Shown: positions 1-11,914 of the stretch, in pieces
Position numbering within the stretch: position 1 is the stretch's first letter
How the letters are laid out: each line of letters opens with the position of its first letter
Assembly (NCBI GenBank): GCA_034440575.1
Contig: JAOTOL010001458.1
Location: forward strand, 709,501-773,500
Length of the DNA stretch: 64,000 nt
Direction: 5' to 3'
Origin: Imbricaverruca yamaguchii
Lineage: Eukaryota > Arthropoda > Thecostraca > Neoverrucidae
Position numbers and translations under genes: made by a program
The notes under the pieces: model-generated
Told to the model about the DNA's origin: nothing
The model's input: only the letters and a program-made list of their open reading frames with translations
Database searches by the model: none

Positions 1-239
1 CTTGGGTGTTATTTAACATACCGTACAACTCTTGCGGACAAATCAGCAACTTTAAGAGACATCTGGGCTGAAGGTCCTATTTGGATATGACGGTGGATCT
101 CTCTTCGCATTCCATGAGAACCCAGACCATGCCGCATATCGAGCATGGACGTTGATTTAATGTCTATAGGGTGAACCCGGCCCCAAATGTTTGCTCCTCT
201 AATACATGGATGTTGTCAAAGTGAGGAACGGGGACAGCC

Positions 240-284
240 CCGCCCCCCCCCCCCACACACACACGCACACGAAAAAAAAAACTT
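240..284. repeat. C-run, CA repeat and A-run
   Basis: A homopolymer C run is followed by an imperfect (CA)n stretch and a run of A. It is low-complexity sequence. The 1-239 stretch before it shows no gene or repeat that I recognise. Confidence 0.8.
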
Positions 285-325
285 TGTAAAGTTTATATGT
301 CATATGTGATCATCGTATACCACGG

Positions 326-590
326 GGATCTGGGACCACCTGACGGCTGGGTCAATGGGACCAGGGACCACCTGACGGCTGGGACCTGGATCAGGGACCA
401 TCTGACTGCTGTGAGACATGGGACCAGGGACCGCCTGACTGCTGTGTTAGGGACCTGGGACCGCCTGACTGCTGTGATGGGGACCTGGGACCGCCTAAAG
501 GTTGTCACTTGGACTAGGGACCACCTGACGACTGTGGCCCGGTCCAGGGACCATCTGACTGTTGTCACTGGTACAGGGGACCAAGGCTGG
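326..590. repeat. 30-bp minisatellite, about 8 copies
   Basis: Units of about 30 bp start with GGGACC and contain CACCTGAC(G/T)GCTG; unit starts are near 332, 364, 393, 427, 457, 487, 517 and 547. The units are open in more than one frame, which produces spurious ORFs on both strands. The reverse complement of the core reads CAG then GTG, like a splice donor, but no exon was recognised beside it. Confidence 0.9.
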
Positions 591-852
591 ATTTGCACTT
601 TGCAATCCTGCATGTGGAGAGGAAAATATGTGGGTACTTGAATATGGAGGGATATCTTTCCGTAATTCTGGGACAGAATATCACCTATTGCACTTTCCAG
701 TGGACTTTGAGCACTTCATTGAAGGGCAGTTCACTTTTCAACAGCATCGTATAACCACCAAATTATTTTTTTAAATGGAAAGGATAATCTTCTGCAAAGG
801 AGACCAGTGAGATTCTGGATTCCAACTATCGAGGAACATACTTTTTCAAACC

Positions 853-1290
853 CTGCTGGGTCCCACCTAACGGCTGGTAGCCTGGACAGGTGAGAGTTAC
901 CTGACGGCTACCAGTGAGACCGAGAATCTACCTGACGGCTGTAGCCGGGACATGTGAGAGCCACCTGACGATGACAGCCACCAGCGAGAGGTGAGAGAGG
1001 GGTGAGCCAGTTGAGAGAGTCACCTGACGGCTACTAGTGGGGCCCACCTGACAGCTGTAGCCGAGACACGTGAGAATCACCTGGCGCCTACTATTGGGAC
1101 CGGGGGCCCACCTGGCGGTTGTAGCCGGGACATGTGAGAGCCACCTGACGGTTGTAGCCCGGACATGTGAGACCCACCTGACGGCTACTAGTGGGACGGG
1201 ACCCACCCGACGGCTAGTAGTGGGACCGGGAACCCACCGGACGGATATCGGTGGGACCGAGAACCCTACCTGACGGCTGCAGCCGAGACA
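853..1290. repeat. CACCTGACGGCT minisatellite
   Basis: About a dozen diverged units of roughly 30-36 bp share the core CACCTGACGGCT, with variable tails such as ACTAGTGGGACCGG. The core is the same as in the array 260 bp upstream, so the two are probably parts of one array separated by about 260 bp of unique sequence. Confidence 0.85.
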
Positions 1291-1409
1291 CGTGAGAGCC
1301 GCATCTGAAGTTTCCTCGACTGCGCCGACACACGGTCCAGAGTCCGAAGTGGCCATCTTCCGAGCCTGCAGCGGTGGAAGTTGCATGTCATTGCCAACTC
1401 GTACCATGG

Positions 1410-1590
1410 GCGGGAATGGCCGAGTGGTTAAGGTGTCGGGCTATGGGTACCAAAGGTCCCGGGTTCGACTCTAGCGCCACTCAGGACATTTCCCAATCCC
1501 GCGGCCCACCGGCGAAACAGTGTGGGCGGCGCCATTAGCCGTGACTGTGCATAAAGTGTGCCGTGAACCAACCAATAAACAATAAACCAT
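1410..1590 (+). mobile_element. tRNA-derived SINE with perfect 12-bp TSD
   Basis: The body starts with a tRNA-like head. An A box of class II type (TGGCCGAGTGGTTAAGG, 1417-1433) is followed by a B box (GGTTCGACTCT, 1462-1472), and the element ends in an A-rich AATAAACAATAAACC tail. It is flanked by the exact 12-bp direct repeat CTCGTACCATGG (1398-1409 and 1591-1602), the mark of target-primed insertion. The A box resembles those of Ser/Leu tRNAs. The head is followed by about 110 bp of unrelated body, so this is a SINE rather than a functional tRNA. The perfect duplication implies a fairly recent insertion. Confidence 0.85.
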
Positions 1591-1602
1591 CTCGTACCAT
1601 GG

Positions 1603-2690
1603 AGTTTCGATGGATTTGGTTGCATTCCGTAGAAAACAAGCCGAATACATGAAGACATCGGTCATAAGCACAATGGATAGCTCAACAAAACGTGATGCGC
1701 ATCATAGCAAAACATGATGGTCCGCGCAAAGCCAGCGACAGCGCCACGGATCACTGTGGGGGACCGTGTTTTCCACAAGGGGTCTATGGCGACAAAATGG
1801 AGGTCGTAAGGTGATTCACCCAGGAGGTTACTTTTGTAGCAGAGGCGCAAGTGGACTCGGTTATTTTTGCAGGAGAGGTGCTGGGACTCGGAACAATCCT
1901 TCCGGACGAAAATGTGTTATTGCACGTGTCATTTCTGTTGTATTTGAAAGGCGGCGCAAAAAAAAATGTATCTTGGGAACCGTGAGGTCATTTCCATTAC
2001 AACATTTCTGAATGTACCTTTAGTAGCTAATTGCAAATAATGAGCTAGCGAACGATCCATCGGCAAAGCATGATCGCTGAAAACAAAGAATTAGACATCA
2101 GCTTTAGCTAAATCTGGCGGGCGGCGGTCACGAGTTGTCCGATTTCCAGTGCCGGCACGCATTCTATGAAATTGCGGAGGTACCGCAATATTAGCTTGCA
2201 TGGCACCAATGTCAGTCAGAATGTGGCCAGCTCAGGTAGGTGCAACTTTCCTGTAGTTGCCTAAGGTCGTAGAGCGGCAGTGTTATGCCATGGACCATCT
2301 AAATTCGAAGAGTCGGAGAGTGATTCGAAGTCATGAATTAAACCGCCAAGCGCAAGTTATCAACTTGACCTCCGCCCTCTCCCGAATGATTTTCATGATT
2401 GTTTTCGGAGGCGCTCGAGATATGAAGTTCACACTCGGCATACATGCACACCACTGAATAGCACGTCGCTTAGAGTTGAACGTGACCTGATTTATTTTCT
2501 TGTCCACCGGTTATGGTAGGTTCAAGTCGGGTCATGCCCAAATTCGACCGTTACATTGGCCTATATTAAGGCGTTTCTCGGCAATTGCCTAATGAGGTTC
2601 GGGACACATGTGTCATGTATGGATATTTGGAATTTACCACATTTGAAAACAGATGATTACCATGATTTTGACCGGTGGCAGTGGGGGATC
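1603..2690. other. Unannotated single-copy-like stretch
   Basis: No open frame with recognisable protein content, no tandem repeat and no inverted repeat was seen. Short open frames here (the longest about 80 codons) lack coding character. Confidence 0.5.
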
Positions 2691-3360
2691 CGAGGGGCAA
2701 CCGGGGACATGTGCCTCGACCCTGGAGCCCTGGCGCCCCTCGAGTGATGGATGCGCCCGCCCGGGCAACAAATGCGCCCAGTTGTACTAGACAAGTGCCC
2801 CTCTAAATAACGAGGATGCCCCTCTCGATGACAAAAGGCGCGCGTCTGGATAATGAAGACTTAAATCTCGATTGCAAACAATAACAAACAAACAAAAACT
2901 TCTAGACTAGCCAGGTACCCCTCTGGACTAGGAAATAGACACTCTAGGGTACGAAGGTGCTCATCTGGAATAACGAATGCGTCCCTCTGAACACCTAAGC
3001 CGCAGTGGCGTACTCAGAAAAAAAGCAAAAGGGACAACTTCACCGCTCCATGAGAGGTGGTGAGCCCTCAAGAACCGTACCCGGGCTCCGAAAAATTACC
3101 TGGGAGCCCGGAATATCACGCTGGGGCTCATAATAATTGTGGAGAGCCTGAAGAAAATAGCATCGTGTCGTAGCATGGGAAAAGCATGCTGGAGTCCTAA
3201 AAAAATCGCGTCGGAGCTGAAAACAAATTGGCGTTGGTTGGCAATCTAAGCATAGTGTGGCCTTGAAAACTCACGCTAGGCCCTAAGAATTGCCATTGTG
3301 GCCCAAAGAATCACACTGTTGCCCAAAAAATCGCGTCGAGGCCCAACCAGTGGCTGGAGG
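2690..3360. repeat. Decayed ~30-bp tandem repeats
   Basis: Two adjoining diverged arrays are visible. In 2690-3010, units recur around the words TGCCCCTCT followed by a short A/T-rich spacer and ACGA. In 3060-3360, units of about 30 bp carry GGGAGCCC or GAGGCCC followed by AAAAAATCACGC. Both look like old minisatellites; no coding function is evident. Confidence 0.55.
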
Positions 3361-4155
3361 GGCCTTAGTCACGTCGCTGGGCAGTCACCGACTATGTTCT
3401 GCCATAAAGTTAAGCCAATTTTGTGTACAAAAATTGCGCGCACTTCATACAAAATATCGTGGTGAAATATTGCGAGAAGTAGGATTCAAATACCTAGTCC
3501 TGGGTGAGGAATCAAATGTCAAAGTGCTATGCTAAATGCAGGACCATGGCAGTATAATATATAACTGAACCATTCAAGGCTATCAAGCAACTGTTTGTGT
3601 CGTGAGCGTCCGCCTAAATACAAAATGCAGGTGTGGGTAAAGTAGCATGTTGTTCAAAAACCAATACCAAGTACGCCAAAACATTACCAAGGCATTCTGT
3701 TCAAATAGCAAACTATAGCAAGGCGATGTCTTATCCTCATCTCTTAACTAAGCTACACGATTTTCTTTTCCAACTTCATTCTTTGGCCCGACAATCTCGG
3801 ACGATGCTTTGATCATCCAGACAAACAAATAATCTCTTGTTGGTTTGTCTGGAAACAAACTGCTTTATCACTTTAACTGGAGGCAACCTGCATCGTACAC
3901 CTTCCAATCATACGGAACGTACGGAACAAATGTCACCCAGAGAATTTAAGGTCTGTGCTCCTTGCATCGCCATTTTTAAAATGCAACATCTGTCCACGAA
4001 ACATGACAAGATAGGAGTGTCTTGGCTGCCCAAGGATTAAAGTACAAGTCATGTCACACCTAAGTCTTAAGCAGTAGACAATTCATGCACCGCTCCAGGA
4101 TCTCTCGTTTGACTCAGCTGCCAACTCCATTCCCAGGTTCTTTGTATGAGATACA
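3361..4155. other. Unannotated AT-rich stretch
   Basis: No recognisable gene or repeat was found. Only short, low-quality open frames are present. Confidence 0.5.
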
Positions 4156-4159
4156 GCGT

Positions 4160-4705
4160 CGCTAGTCGCAGGCGCTACAACTCTACAGGGAGGTCACCCT
4201 CTACAGCAGACTCTACAACTCTACAGATTGGTTAACATTTGCAGCATACCCTACAGCTCTACAGAGAGGTCACCATCTGCAGCATACTCTACGACTCTAC
4301 AGAGAGGTCACCCTCTACAGCAAACTCTACAACTCTACAGAGAGATAATCCTCTAGAGTAGATTATACAGCTATACAGAGAGGTCATCATCTACAGCATA
4401 CTCTACAGCTCTACATAGAGTTCACCCTCTGCATCAGACTCTACAGCTCTACAGAAAGGTCATCCTCTACAGCAGATGCTACAGCTCTGCTGGGGGGCTT
4501 CCCCCTGCAGCAAACGCTACAGCTCTACAGAGAGGTCACCCTTTACGGCAGACGCTACAGCTAGACTGACAGGTCACCCTTTGCAGCAGATGCTACAGCT
4601 CTACAGAGAGGTCACCCTTTACAGCAGATACTACAGCTCTGGTGAGGGGTTATCATCTGCAGCAGGCGCTACAGCTCTACTGAGAAGTCGCCCTCCGCAG
4701 GGAGC
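4160..4705. repeat. 38-bp minisatellite, about 14 copies
   Basis: AGGTCACC-type words recur every 38 bp (near 4191, 4267, 4305, 4344, 4381, 4457) within units built from CTCTACAG, AGAGAGGTCACC and CTCTACAGCAGA. Each unit is itself rich in the shorter word CTCTACAG, suggesting growth from a smaller motif. Confidence 0.85.
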
Positions 4706-4924
4706 ACGCATTCTCTCAAACGACGTCATTAGCATTCCGCTCATGGGCGTTCGATGAACCCGAGAACGACAATGCCCCCTCCCCAATATCTGGTGGCGCC
4801 ACTGACAGCTGCTACAATTACTTCGCCCGGACCTAGAAGGCAGGAGCTGATGGCTGCTGCATTCACCTTCCCCAAGCCTAGAAGGCCGGCTGATGCCTGC
4901 TGCATTCGTGTGCCCCGGACCTAA

Positions 4925-5290
4925 GAGGGCCGGCCGGTGGCGGCCACGGCTGCCCGGCCCGGACCTAGCAGGGCCGGCCGGTGGCCGCCGCAGCTGCCCG
5001 GCCCGGACCTAGCAGGGCCGGCCGGTGGCCGCCACGGCTGCCCGGCCCGGACCTAGCAGGGCCGGCCGGTGGCCGCCACGGCTGCCCGGCCCGGACCTAG
5101 CAGGGCCGGCCGGTGGCCGCCACGGCTGCCCGGCCCGGACCTAGCAGGGCCGGCCGGGGGCCGCTGCAGTTGCCCGGCCCGGACCTAGGAGGGCCGGCCG
5201 GTGGCGGCCACGGCTGCCCGGCCCGGACCTAGCAGGGCCGGCCGGTGGCCGCCGCGGCTGCCCGGCCCGGACCTAGGAGGCCGGTGCCGG
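4925..5290. repeat. 44-bp GC-rich minisatellite, about 8 copies
   Basis: The word GGACCTAGCAGG recurs at a 44-bp spacing (4961, 5005, 5049, 5093 and on) with GGCCGGCCGGTGGCCGCC between. Unit identity is high. An open frame runs through it into the next repeat, but it has the composition of repeat translation and no domain. Confidence 0.9.
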
Positions 5291-5429
5291 CGTACTCGGT
5301 CGCCGAGCAGGTTTTTACAAGGTCACCCAACTGCCGTCGCCGTGCAGCTGCAAAAGCGGCGCAAACCGGCCGGCCGGTCGGCGTCGTGGCCAGCTGAGCC
5401 CACCCGACGCGAGCCGGACAGGTATGACG

Positions 5430-5527
5430 CCGCCAGCGGCTCTGCCAGCGGCTCTGCCAGCGGCTCTGCCAGCGGCTCTGCCAGCGGCTCTGCCAGCGGC
5501 TCTGCCAGCGGCTCTGCCGGCGGATCT
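5430..5527. repeat. 12-bp AGCGGCTCTGCC repeat
   Basis: About eight head-to-tail copies of a 12-bp unit would translate as a Ser-Gly-Ser-Ala run. They lie beside the 44-bp array. There is no evidence that the frame is used. Confidence 0.9.
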
Positions 5528-6039
5528 ACGGGGGGGGGGTAGTCTGGAATGGCACTAATCTAGCTGCCAGCGGTTCTTCAAGGGATGGTCGGTGCGGCGC
5601 ACCAATCTCGCTGCCGACGGCTCCACAGGCAGCAGTCGGAGTGGCACCAGTCTCGAGAGACGAAGGGCTGTCGAGACTATTAGTGATTTATCGGTGTATC
5701 CCAGAAATATTCCCGCGGTGGAATGGATATTTTAGCCTGGTGATGCACCGCACTGCCCTTCGTAATGCAACTGAAGCAGCGCCGTTTTTGTCATGTATTT
5801 GGAGTTCAGCCAGTGCTGAAACGAAACGTGTTATGGGTGTCATGTATCGGGCGACAATGCCAGCCCCGGTGCTGAAACTGGCGACTCGCTGCTATTTTTC
5901 AGCGTGCCGATGCATGTCACGGACGCAACAGGCGATGGTGTCGAACCTTGCACCTTGAACTATTCAGGACGTTCGCCATTACCGACGTTCATCCAGTAGC
6001 CGAACGGTGTCGGCGGAATGCCATTAATACACAATAGGT

Positions 6040-6560
6040 GTAAGTCAAGGTTGAATTTGGCCACTACCGTTTGCGTAGCCAAGGCGGAAGCCCCCCCCTC
6101 CTAGTTGCTTGTCCCCCATCCTAGTTGCTTGTCCCCCCCCCAAGCGACCACCTTGATAGGCCAGCAAGGGTCTATCAAGGCGTTGACAAAGAGGGCGGTA
6201 AGCTGTCGATAATGAGTTAAATACCTAGAACTCCCTCTGTGTTCATCCTGGAATGACGGTCGGAATGAAGACTAGCTCTAATAGTTTCAGGTCAACGTCA
6301 TCTACGGCCACGTTCAGTGTCTCCGTGGAAATAGCTGCGGCTGGTGTCGGCGAGGTCCGTGGCCACGCGGCTCCCCGTCGTCATTCGTGGCACGATTCTT
6401 GGTATTCAACTCAGCCTACCACCCTCTTTGTCAACGCCTTGAGGAGTCCTTGCTGGCCTCTCAAGGTGGCCGCCTGGAGGGCCCCTCCGACCCTGCACGG
6501 GGTGCCCCTTCCCCCATTGGCTCCGCAGCTGATAGTGGCCAAATTCAGCATTAACTCTAC
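6040..6560. mobile_element. Palindromic MITE with long terminal inverted repeats
   Basis: The outer inverted repeat pairs TTGAATTTGGCCACTA (6051-6066) with TAGTGGCCAAATTCAGC (6533-6549). The inner arms pair CCACCTTGATAGGCCAGCAAGG (6147 onward) and GGCGTTGACAAAGAGGG with CCCTCTTTGTCAACGCC and CCTTGCTGGCCTCTCAAGGTGG (6422-6471). Arms of about 150 bp surround a loop of about 210 bp. No transposase is encoded. The class is non-autonomous and the superfamily is not determined. Confidence 0.75.
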
Positions 6561-7600
6561 AGTTGCGGAGGATGTATGACATACAGCCGACACCGTTTGG
6601 TTGTTGGATGAACCTCTGGAATGATTAGCGTCATGCATGCATAGACGAAAGTCATGCATGCATCTCCATACGAGAAGTACGGTTGGTTTCGGCGTCGTTT
6701 GTGGCCTTGTGGCTCTCGATCATTCGCTCCCTCCCGCAGTGGGTAATCGGCACATCTCAACCGTGCATTACACAGGTGGCCATTGAACCGCTTGCTTGCT
6801 AGCCGTTGAGTTTATATCATGCAAAATAACTTGGGCAAGTCTTGCATAGCATTTTGTAAGCAAACTTTCTCTTCCGTTAATTTATCCCTGACTGTTTTCG
6901 CAGCACAAATGAAATCCGGCTTGCGCCAACGTGCGGGAGTAATTAGTAGCTGATGGGGCATTTTTTGCGCATCTGTTGAAGTACTTTTTTGTATTGGCTA
7001 ATGCATTCTTCTAGTTCTAATGCAGTGTTCTAATGTTAATCCACCCCTTATATTCTTGTTTCATCTTCCTTTCGTGCTCTCTGTGCAGATGCATCTGGTC
7101 TAGCCGGCGTCTAACCCTCTCCAGCACACACTGGATTACGAAGGCGATTTCGTTTCTGAGGTAGCCGTTCCCAATGAACAAACTATGCAAAACTCCGAGA
7201 CTCTTTAGAGTCTGAGAGCTATGTATAATTTGCATATTTATGCAGGGAACATCTACAAGAGGCCTCCGACGACGACGAGGCACGTGTTGCTCTAGGCACC
7301 TGGAATGAAAAACACTACGTTTTAGCACCCATTGGGTGGACGAACTGAAGGCGAATAATATGTGCAGTCATGGGTTTCACGTACAATCCGTGGAAAATGC
7401 ATCGTGGAAAATGAAAATGTAATGGGCGGACGGTGAACAAATTATCAAGGAAATGAGTACTACCTCTGTAGAAGGACTGCTCAATGAAGATAGCATGCCC
7501 GGGTGTTTTATGTGGTCTCATCAACACATTGGATAGTATACTTCTGTACAGATTGACGACATCCATTGTAGCGGCTATGGCGCCGGTCGGTAACCTTGTC
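6561..7600. other. Unannotated stretch
   Basis: Contains a short local duplication of GTCATGCATGCAT (6631-6664) and otherwise nothing that I recognise as gene or mobile DNA. Confidence 0.5.
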
Positions 7601-7601
7601 G

Positions 7602-8096
7602 GAAAGCTCTCTGTCTCTGTCTCTGTCTCTGTGGCTGTCTCTGTCTCTGTCTGTCTCTGTCTCTGTCTCTGTCTCTGTCTCTGTATCTGTTTCTGTCTCT
7701 GTCTCTGTCTCTGTATCTGTCTCTGTCTCTGTCTCTGTCTCTGTCTCTGTCTCTGTCTCTGTCTCTGTCTCTGTCTCTGTCTCTGTCTCTGTCTCTGTCT
7801 CTGTCTGTCTCTGTATCTGTCTCTGTCTCTGTCTCTGTCTCTGTCTCTGTCTCTGTCTCTGTCTCTGTCTCTGTCTCTGTCTCTGTCTCTGTCTCTGTCT
7901 CTGTCTCTGTCTCTGTCTCTGTCTCTGTCTCTGTCTCTGTCTCTGTCTCTGTCCCTGTCCCTGTTCTGTCTCTGTCTCTGTCTCTGTCTCTGTCTCTGTC
8001 TCTGTCTCTGTCTCTGTCTCTGTCTCTGTCTCTGTCTCTGTCTCTGTCTCTGTCTCTGTCTCTGTCTCTGTCTCTGTCTCTGTCTCTGTCTCTGTC
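7602..8096. repeat. (TCTCTG)n array, about 80 copies
   Basis: Nearly pure hexanucleotide repeat of about 495 bp, with a few variant units (TATCTG, TTTCTG, TCCCTG) and occasional loss of two bases that shifts the frame. All long open frames on both strands here are repeat translations. Confidence 0.97.
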
Positions 8097-9340
8097 CGCT
8101 CTACTATTCTCTTCGAAAAGCTGCTCGTGTTGGCTACGCTAGCAGGTATAAAAGCTAACATTTACGATACGGTTTTGTACAGGAACTATCAGAGCTGGTA
8201 CAGGGTATTCCCGCAGCTGGGAATACTAGGGCAACGCAGGGGAATCCCGGTTTCGCGATTTTTGGGAGACCATCGTGTTCTACCGTACAATTTAACTAGG
8301 GATGAGTGACTGAACTAGATCTTGAGGAAGCTTCCGGACCAGGGTCGGCTCAATGAGCCTTTTCACGCCGTAATCCGTGGTGGTTGTGGCGTGGGACGAT
8401 CGAGACGGCTTGGTAGTCGGATGTGAATTTTCTGACCTTGATTACATTCGCGTTTTGTCAATGATGACAAAGCATTTTTATTCATTGAAGGGAACAAAAT
8501 ACCTCAGGATTTGATCTCAGTCCACGAATTGTCCTGCACCCTTTATCACCAGATATGCTACTCGGTGGAAATTGGTGCTCACTCAACGTTTTCATCAAGT
8601 CTTGTTTCAGGTCCCAAATCTGGCACTCCTATTCTGAGGATACTTTTGGAAGTCGGTAAGCAGGGGTGTCGAGTAAAGCAGGGCGAATAATGAGGAAACT
8701 GCACTGTGCCGTAACGGATTCGGAACTCAACGTGGTACACCTTTGCGCACTGTCGCTACCAAGTGCGCAGCCAGGATTTTCTGAAGGGAAGTTTACTCGT
8801 AAAAATTGCACAAAACGAAAATCGCTTTTGGCGCACGAAACGCGCCGCAAATCACTGATTTTGCGTTGTGAAAATATCGAAATGTTTTGTCCGATCTGGT
8901 GCATTTTCGACAACTAAGTTTGGGGGCAGGCTTCTGGGCCTTACCTCAGCTAAGCCTCTGGTCACTACCATTGTGCTTGCTGATTCTTATATGTCTCCAT
9001 CTAAGAGCAGGTCAGGCCCCCTCAATTCCTGATCCTACCTCCCACAAACTCCCTAGATCAGTAATGGCAACTCGAGCGACATGGGTGCTATGGTCGGATA
9101 CTTCCATGAGGCTATCGTGTAATTGTGCTGTGGAAAGGCTTTGTGTGTGCCTGTCACCTGTACTTGCACTTGTGTTTTCTGAAAAACGCCAAGATGCCCA
9201 CTTGTTGCATCTATATGAACCGTTGCCTTTTGCACGTGTCTCTGATATGGGTGAATTTCCTGATGACATGTCCGCTACAGAATGGTGACGAGAGTGATCA
9301 GCAGGTCGACCCGTGTAAACTGCTGGTGACATCTGGTATG
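8097..9340. other. Unannotated stretch
   Basis: No convincing gene. The word AGCCAGGATTTTCT near 8769 also occurs near 17202 and may mark ends of a degraded element family, but no paired inverted repeat was found. Confidence 0.4.
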
Positions 9341-9341
9341 C

Positions 9342-9428
9342 TAATGAGGCCTAGTGAGTCCTGCGCAGTAACATTCGGCCTGGTACGAATATACAGTACC
9401 GTATCTGGCACGTACCCCAGCAGCGAAA
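9342..9428 (-). other. Exon-like segment B, paralogous to 13391-13476
   Basis: About 86 bp align without gaps and at roughly 80% identity to the segment at 13391-13476. Read on the minus strand in the matching frame, both are free of stops and share the peptide words SLL.YVP and TAQDSLGLI. I do not recognise the family. The pair could be duplicated exons, a fragment of a transposon protein or a non-coding repeat. Outside this block the similarity fades. Confidence 0.4.
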
Positions 9429-9555
9429 GTACGGCTGGCGATGCACTTGGGGATGACGAGTTGCCGTCGGCAGGTCACAAGGAAGGCAATTCGTTCTTCT
9501 CTCTGGGGCGGCGCAGGTTATGTATAAATGGGTGAGCAACTTCGAAGAAGCATGA

Positions 9556-9557
<2 letters not shown>

Positions 9558-9603
<46 letters not shown>
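9558..9603. repeat. (TA)n microsatellite
   Basis: About 23 TA dinucleotides. Confidence 0.97.
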
Positions 9604-9606
<3 letters not shown>

Positions 9607-10180
9607 CATGGAATTTTAGATTCGACTTAATCTCAGGGTTTGAGCTGACAAGGATATTGCAATGAATTGTGAGTGTTTTGGAAGTAAGGCATATTAAGTA
9701 GAATATCCCATTCGGAACCGTGGAATGCTTACCACGACCGCCAATAATGAGTTTGTACGTGTCAATTCTACTAATGATTGCGACTGTAGCAATTCTACAC
9801 ATAATGAGTACACTTGCATCAATTCCGCCAACAAAGTGTGCGACGGTAGCAATTCTATCAATAATGAGTGAGACTTATTAAGTGTACCAATAAAAAGTGC
9901 CACTGTATCAATCATATCAATGATGAGTGCGGCTTAAGCAATTCTATCACACCATCATCAGTGCCAGCTCATAGTATTGCTAATCCATTGCCAGTTCCAC
10001 AAATTTCTTTCAGAATCAATACGGATTCTTGTAGAATTAATCCATAATTGTGAGCATTGTAATTAACGCAATCGTACTTCTCACTCCACTCGGTTGTATC
10101 AAAAGTAGTCCATTGATTTAACTGGCCATTGTGTAAGCGGGGTCCAGGTGTGCTATTTCACTGCAGTACACCGAATTGCG
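9604..10180. other. AT-rich stretch with decayed ~36-bp repeats
   Basis: In 9750-9960 the words CAATTCTA and AATGAGT recur in diverged units of about 36 bp (for example near 9762, 9790 and 9848). No gene seen. Confidence 0.5.
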
Positions 10181-10600
10181 TCGTTCAGCTTCAGGTTTCA
10201 AGGAATCCTGTGGCCTGCAGGCGCACAATCCTGTGCCTGCAACAGGGATGCTGCATGGTCCCTTTTTGGCCTGCACGTCTTCTATTTTCCTTATGGCTCC
10301 TGGTACTGTTAATGTGTCAACAGGAATAGACTCGCCTTGCAACGGGGGAGCTGCATGGTTCCTCTCTGAACTACACTTGTCCTCATCTCCCAATGGCTCC
10401 TGATATTGATAGTGTATTTAAAGGAATGAACTCGCCCTGTAGCAGGGGAGCTGCATGGTTCCTCTCTGACCTGCGCCTGTCCTCATCTCCCAATGGCCCC
10501 CAATGAAGATAGTGTATCCATAGGAATATACTCGCCCTGTAGCGGGGAAGCTGCATGGTCCCTCTTTGTCCCTCTTGCCTTCCCTCTATTACGAGGGACT
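10180..10600. repeat. ~100-bp tandem repeat, 4 diverged copies
   Basis: The word G(G)GAGCTGCATGGTTCC, or a close variant, recurs near 10248, 10347, 10446 and 10546, with shared flanks reading ACTCGCCCTGTAGC and CTCATCTCCCAATGGC. No coding function is evident. Confidence 0.75.
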
Positions 10601-10809
10601 CGCCTACGATTCGTCGTCCCTCGTAATAACACTCGAGAGCGCTTTCAACTGAAGTACCCAAGGCGAAGCTCACTGCAACCGAAAACAACTACGTCTTCCT
10701 ACCTCGCGCAAATGTCAGGTCCGTCGTTGGAGCTGTTGTCGGTGTGCGGTTGCATTGGGTTCGCGTGTGAAATAAAGCAGCGCGCGGTGTTGATACCGCA
10801 ACGTGCTGA

Positions 10810-11505
10810 TTTAGTGCACGTGCCAACAGCCACAGAGTGCGGACTGAGTGCACGTGCCCACAGCCACAGAGTGCGGACTGAGTGCACGTGCCCACAGCCA
10901 TAGAGTGCGGACTGAGTGCACGTGCCCACAGCCATAGAGTGCGGACTGAGTGCACGTGCCCACAGCCATAGAGTGCGGACTGAGTGCACGTGCCCACAGC
11001 CATAGAGTGCGGACTGAGTGCACGTGCCCACAGCCACAGAGTGCGGACTGAGTGCACGTGCCAACAGCCACAGAGTGCGGACTGAGTGCACGTGCCCACA
11101 GCCATAGAGTGCGGACTGAGTGCACGTGCCAACAGCCACAGAGTGCGGACTGAGTGCACGTGCCAACAGCTACAGAGTGCGGACTGAGTGCACGTGCCAA
11201 CAGCCACAGAGTGCGGACTGAGTGCACGTGCCCACAGCCACAGAGTGCGGACTGAGTGCACGTGCCCACAGCCATAGAGTGCGGACTGAGTGCACGTGCC
11301 CACAGCCATAGAGTGCGGACTGAGTGCACGTGCCAACAGCTACAGAGTGCGGACTGAGTGCACGTGCCAACAGCCACAGAGTGCGGACTGAGTGCACGTG
11401 CCCATAGCCACAGAGTGCGGACTGAGTGCACGTGCCCATAGCCCCGGAGTGCCGACAGAGGGCACGTGCCCATAGCCACGGCTTGCTCAAGCGCACGTGC
11501 CAATA
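10810..11505. repeat. 34-bp minisatellite, about 20 copies
   Basis: Units of 34 bp read CACGTGCCCACAGCCA followed by TAGAGTGCGGACTGAGTG; copies differ mainly at three positions. Because 34 is not a multiple of three, each minus-strand frame runs through a 34-residue super-repeat without stops, giving long artefactual open frames. The last units at 11430-11510 are diverged. Confidence 0.95.
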
Positions 11506-11914
11506 GCCACGGAGTGCCACAACTTCTATCCCGCCCACGGTTGCCGAGATTGTGCATTTTCAGCCAGCACCGTGCACATGCAGAGCAGCACAGCTGTTGA
11601 CGCACGTGTGCGACGTCGACGGGCGCATATCTCCACGGCAGCGAGCGCTGACCTAGTCAGAGTGCGTCTGGGCAATGCGCTGGAATGATGCGCAGCTGAA
11701 AGCATGCGCAACTGCTGCTTTTCGACAAAACTGTGATGCTGAATACTTTGGTCTGGCTCTCCTGGATTTAGTCTCATCTGGCATTGTGTTATCTGTACAT
11801 CTGTGCATTCCAGGAAAGTGTTCGCTTATCGTTGTCCTACCATAGGGAAATCTGCATAGATTTCATTATTTAATACAACGAAGAATGGCTCTTAAGTGCT
11901 CCTGGGTTTTAGAC

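Noticed and set aside
1410..1480. Functional tRNA gene
   Set aside because: A and B boxes are present, but the sequence continues into a SINE body and is bracketed by a 12-bp target duplication. I could not fold a full cloverleaf.
7484..8309. Open frames rich in Leu-Cys, Ser-Val or Thr-Glu
   Set aside because: They are translations of the TCTCTG hexanucleotide array on both strands.
10689..11605. Minus-strand frames of 122-264 codons
   Set aside because: They are the 34-bp minisatellite read in three frames; identical peptides recur in each.
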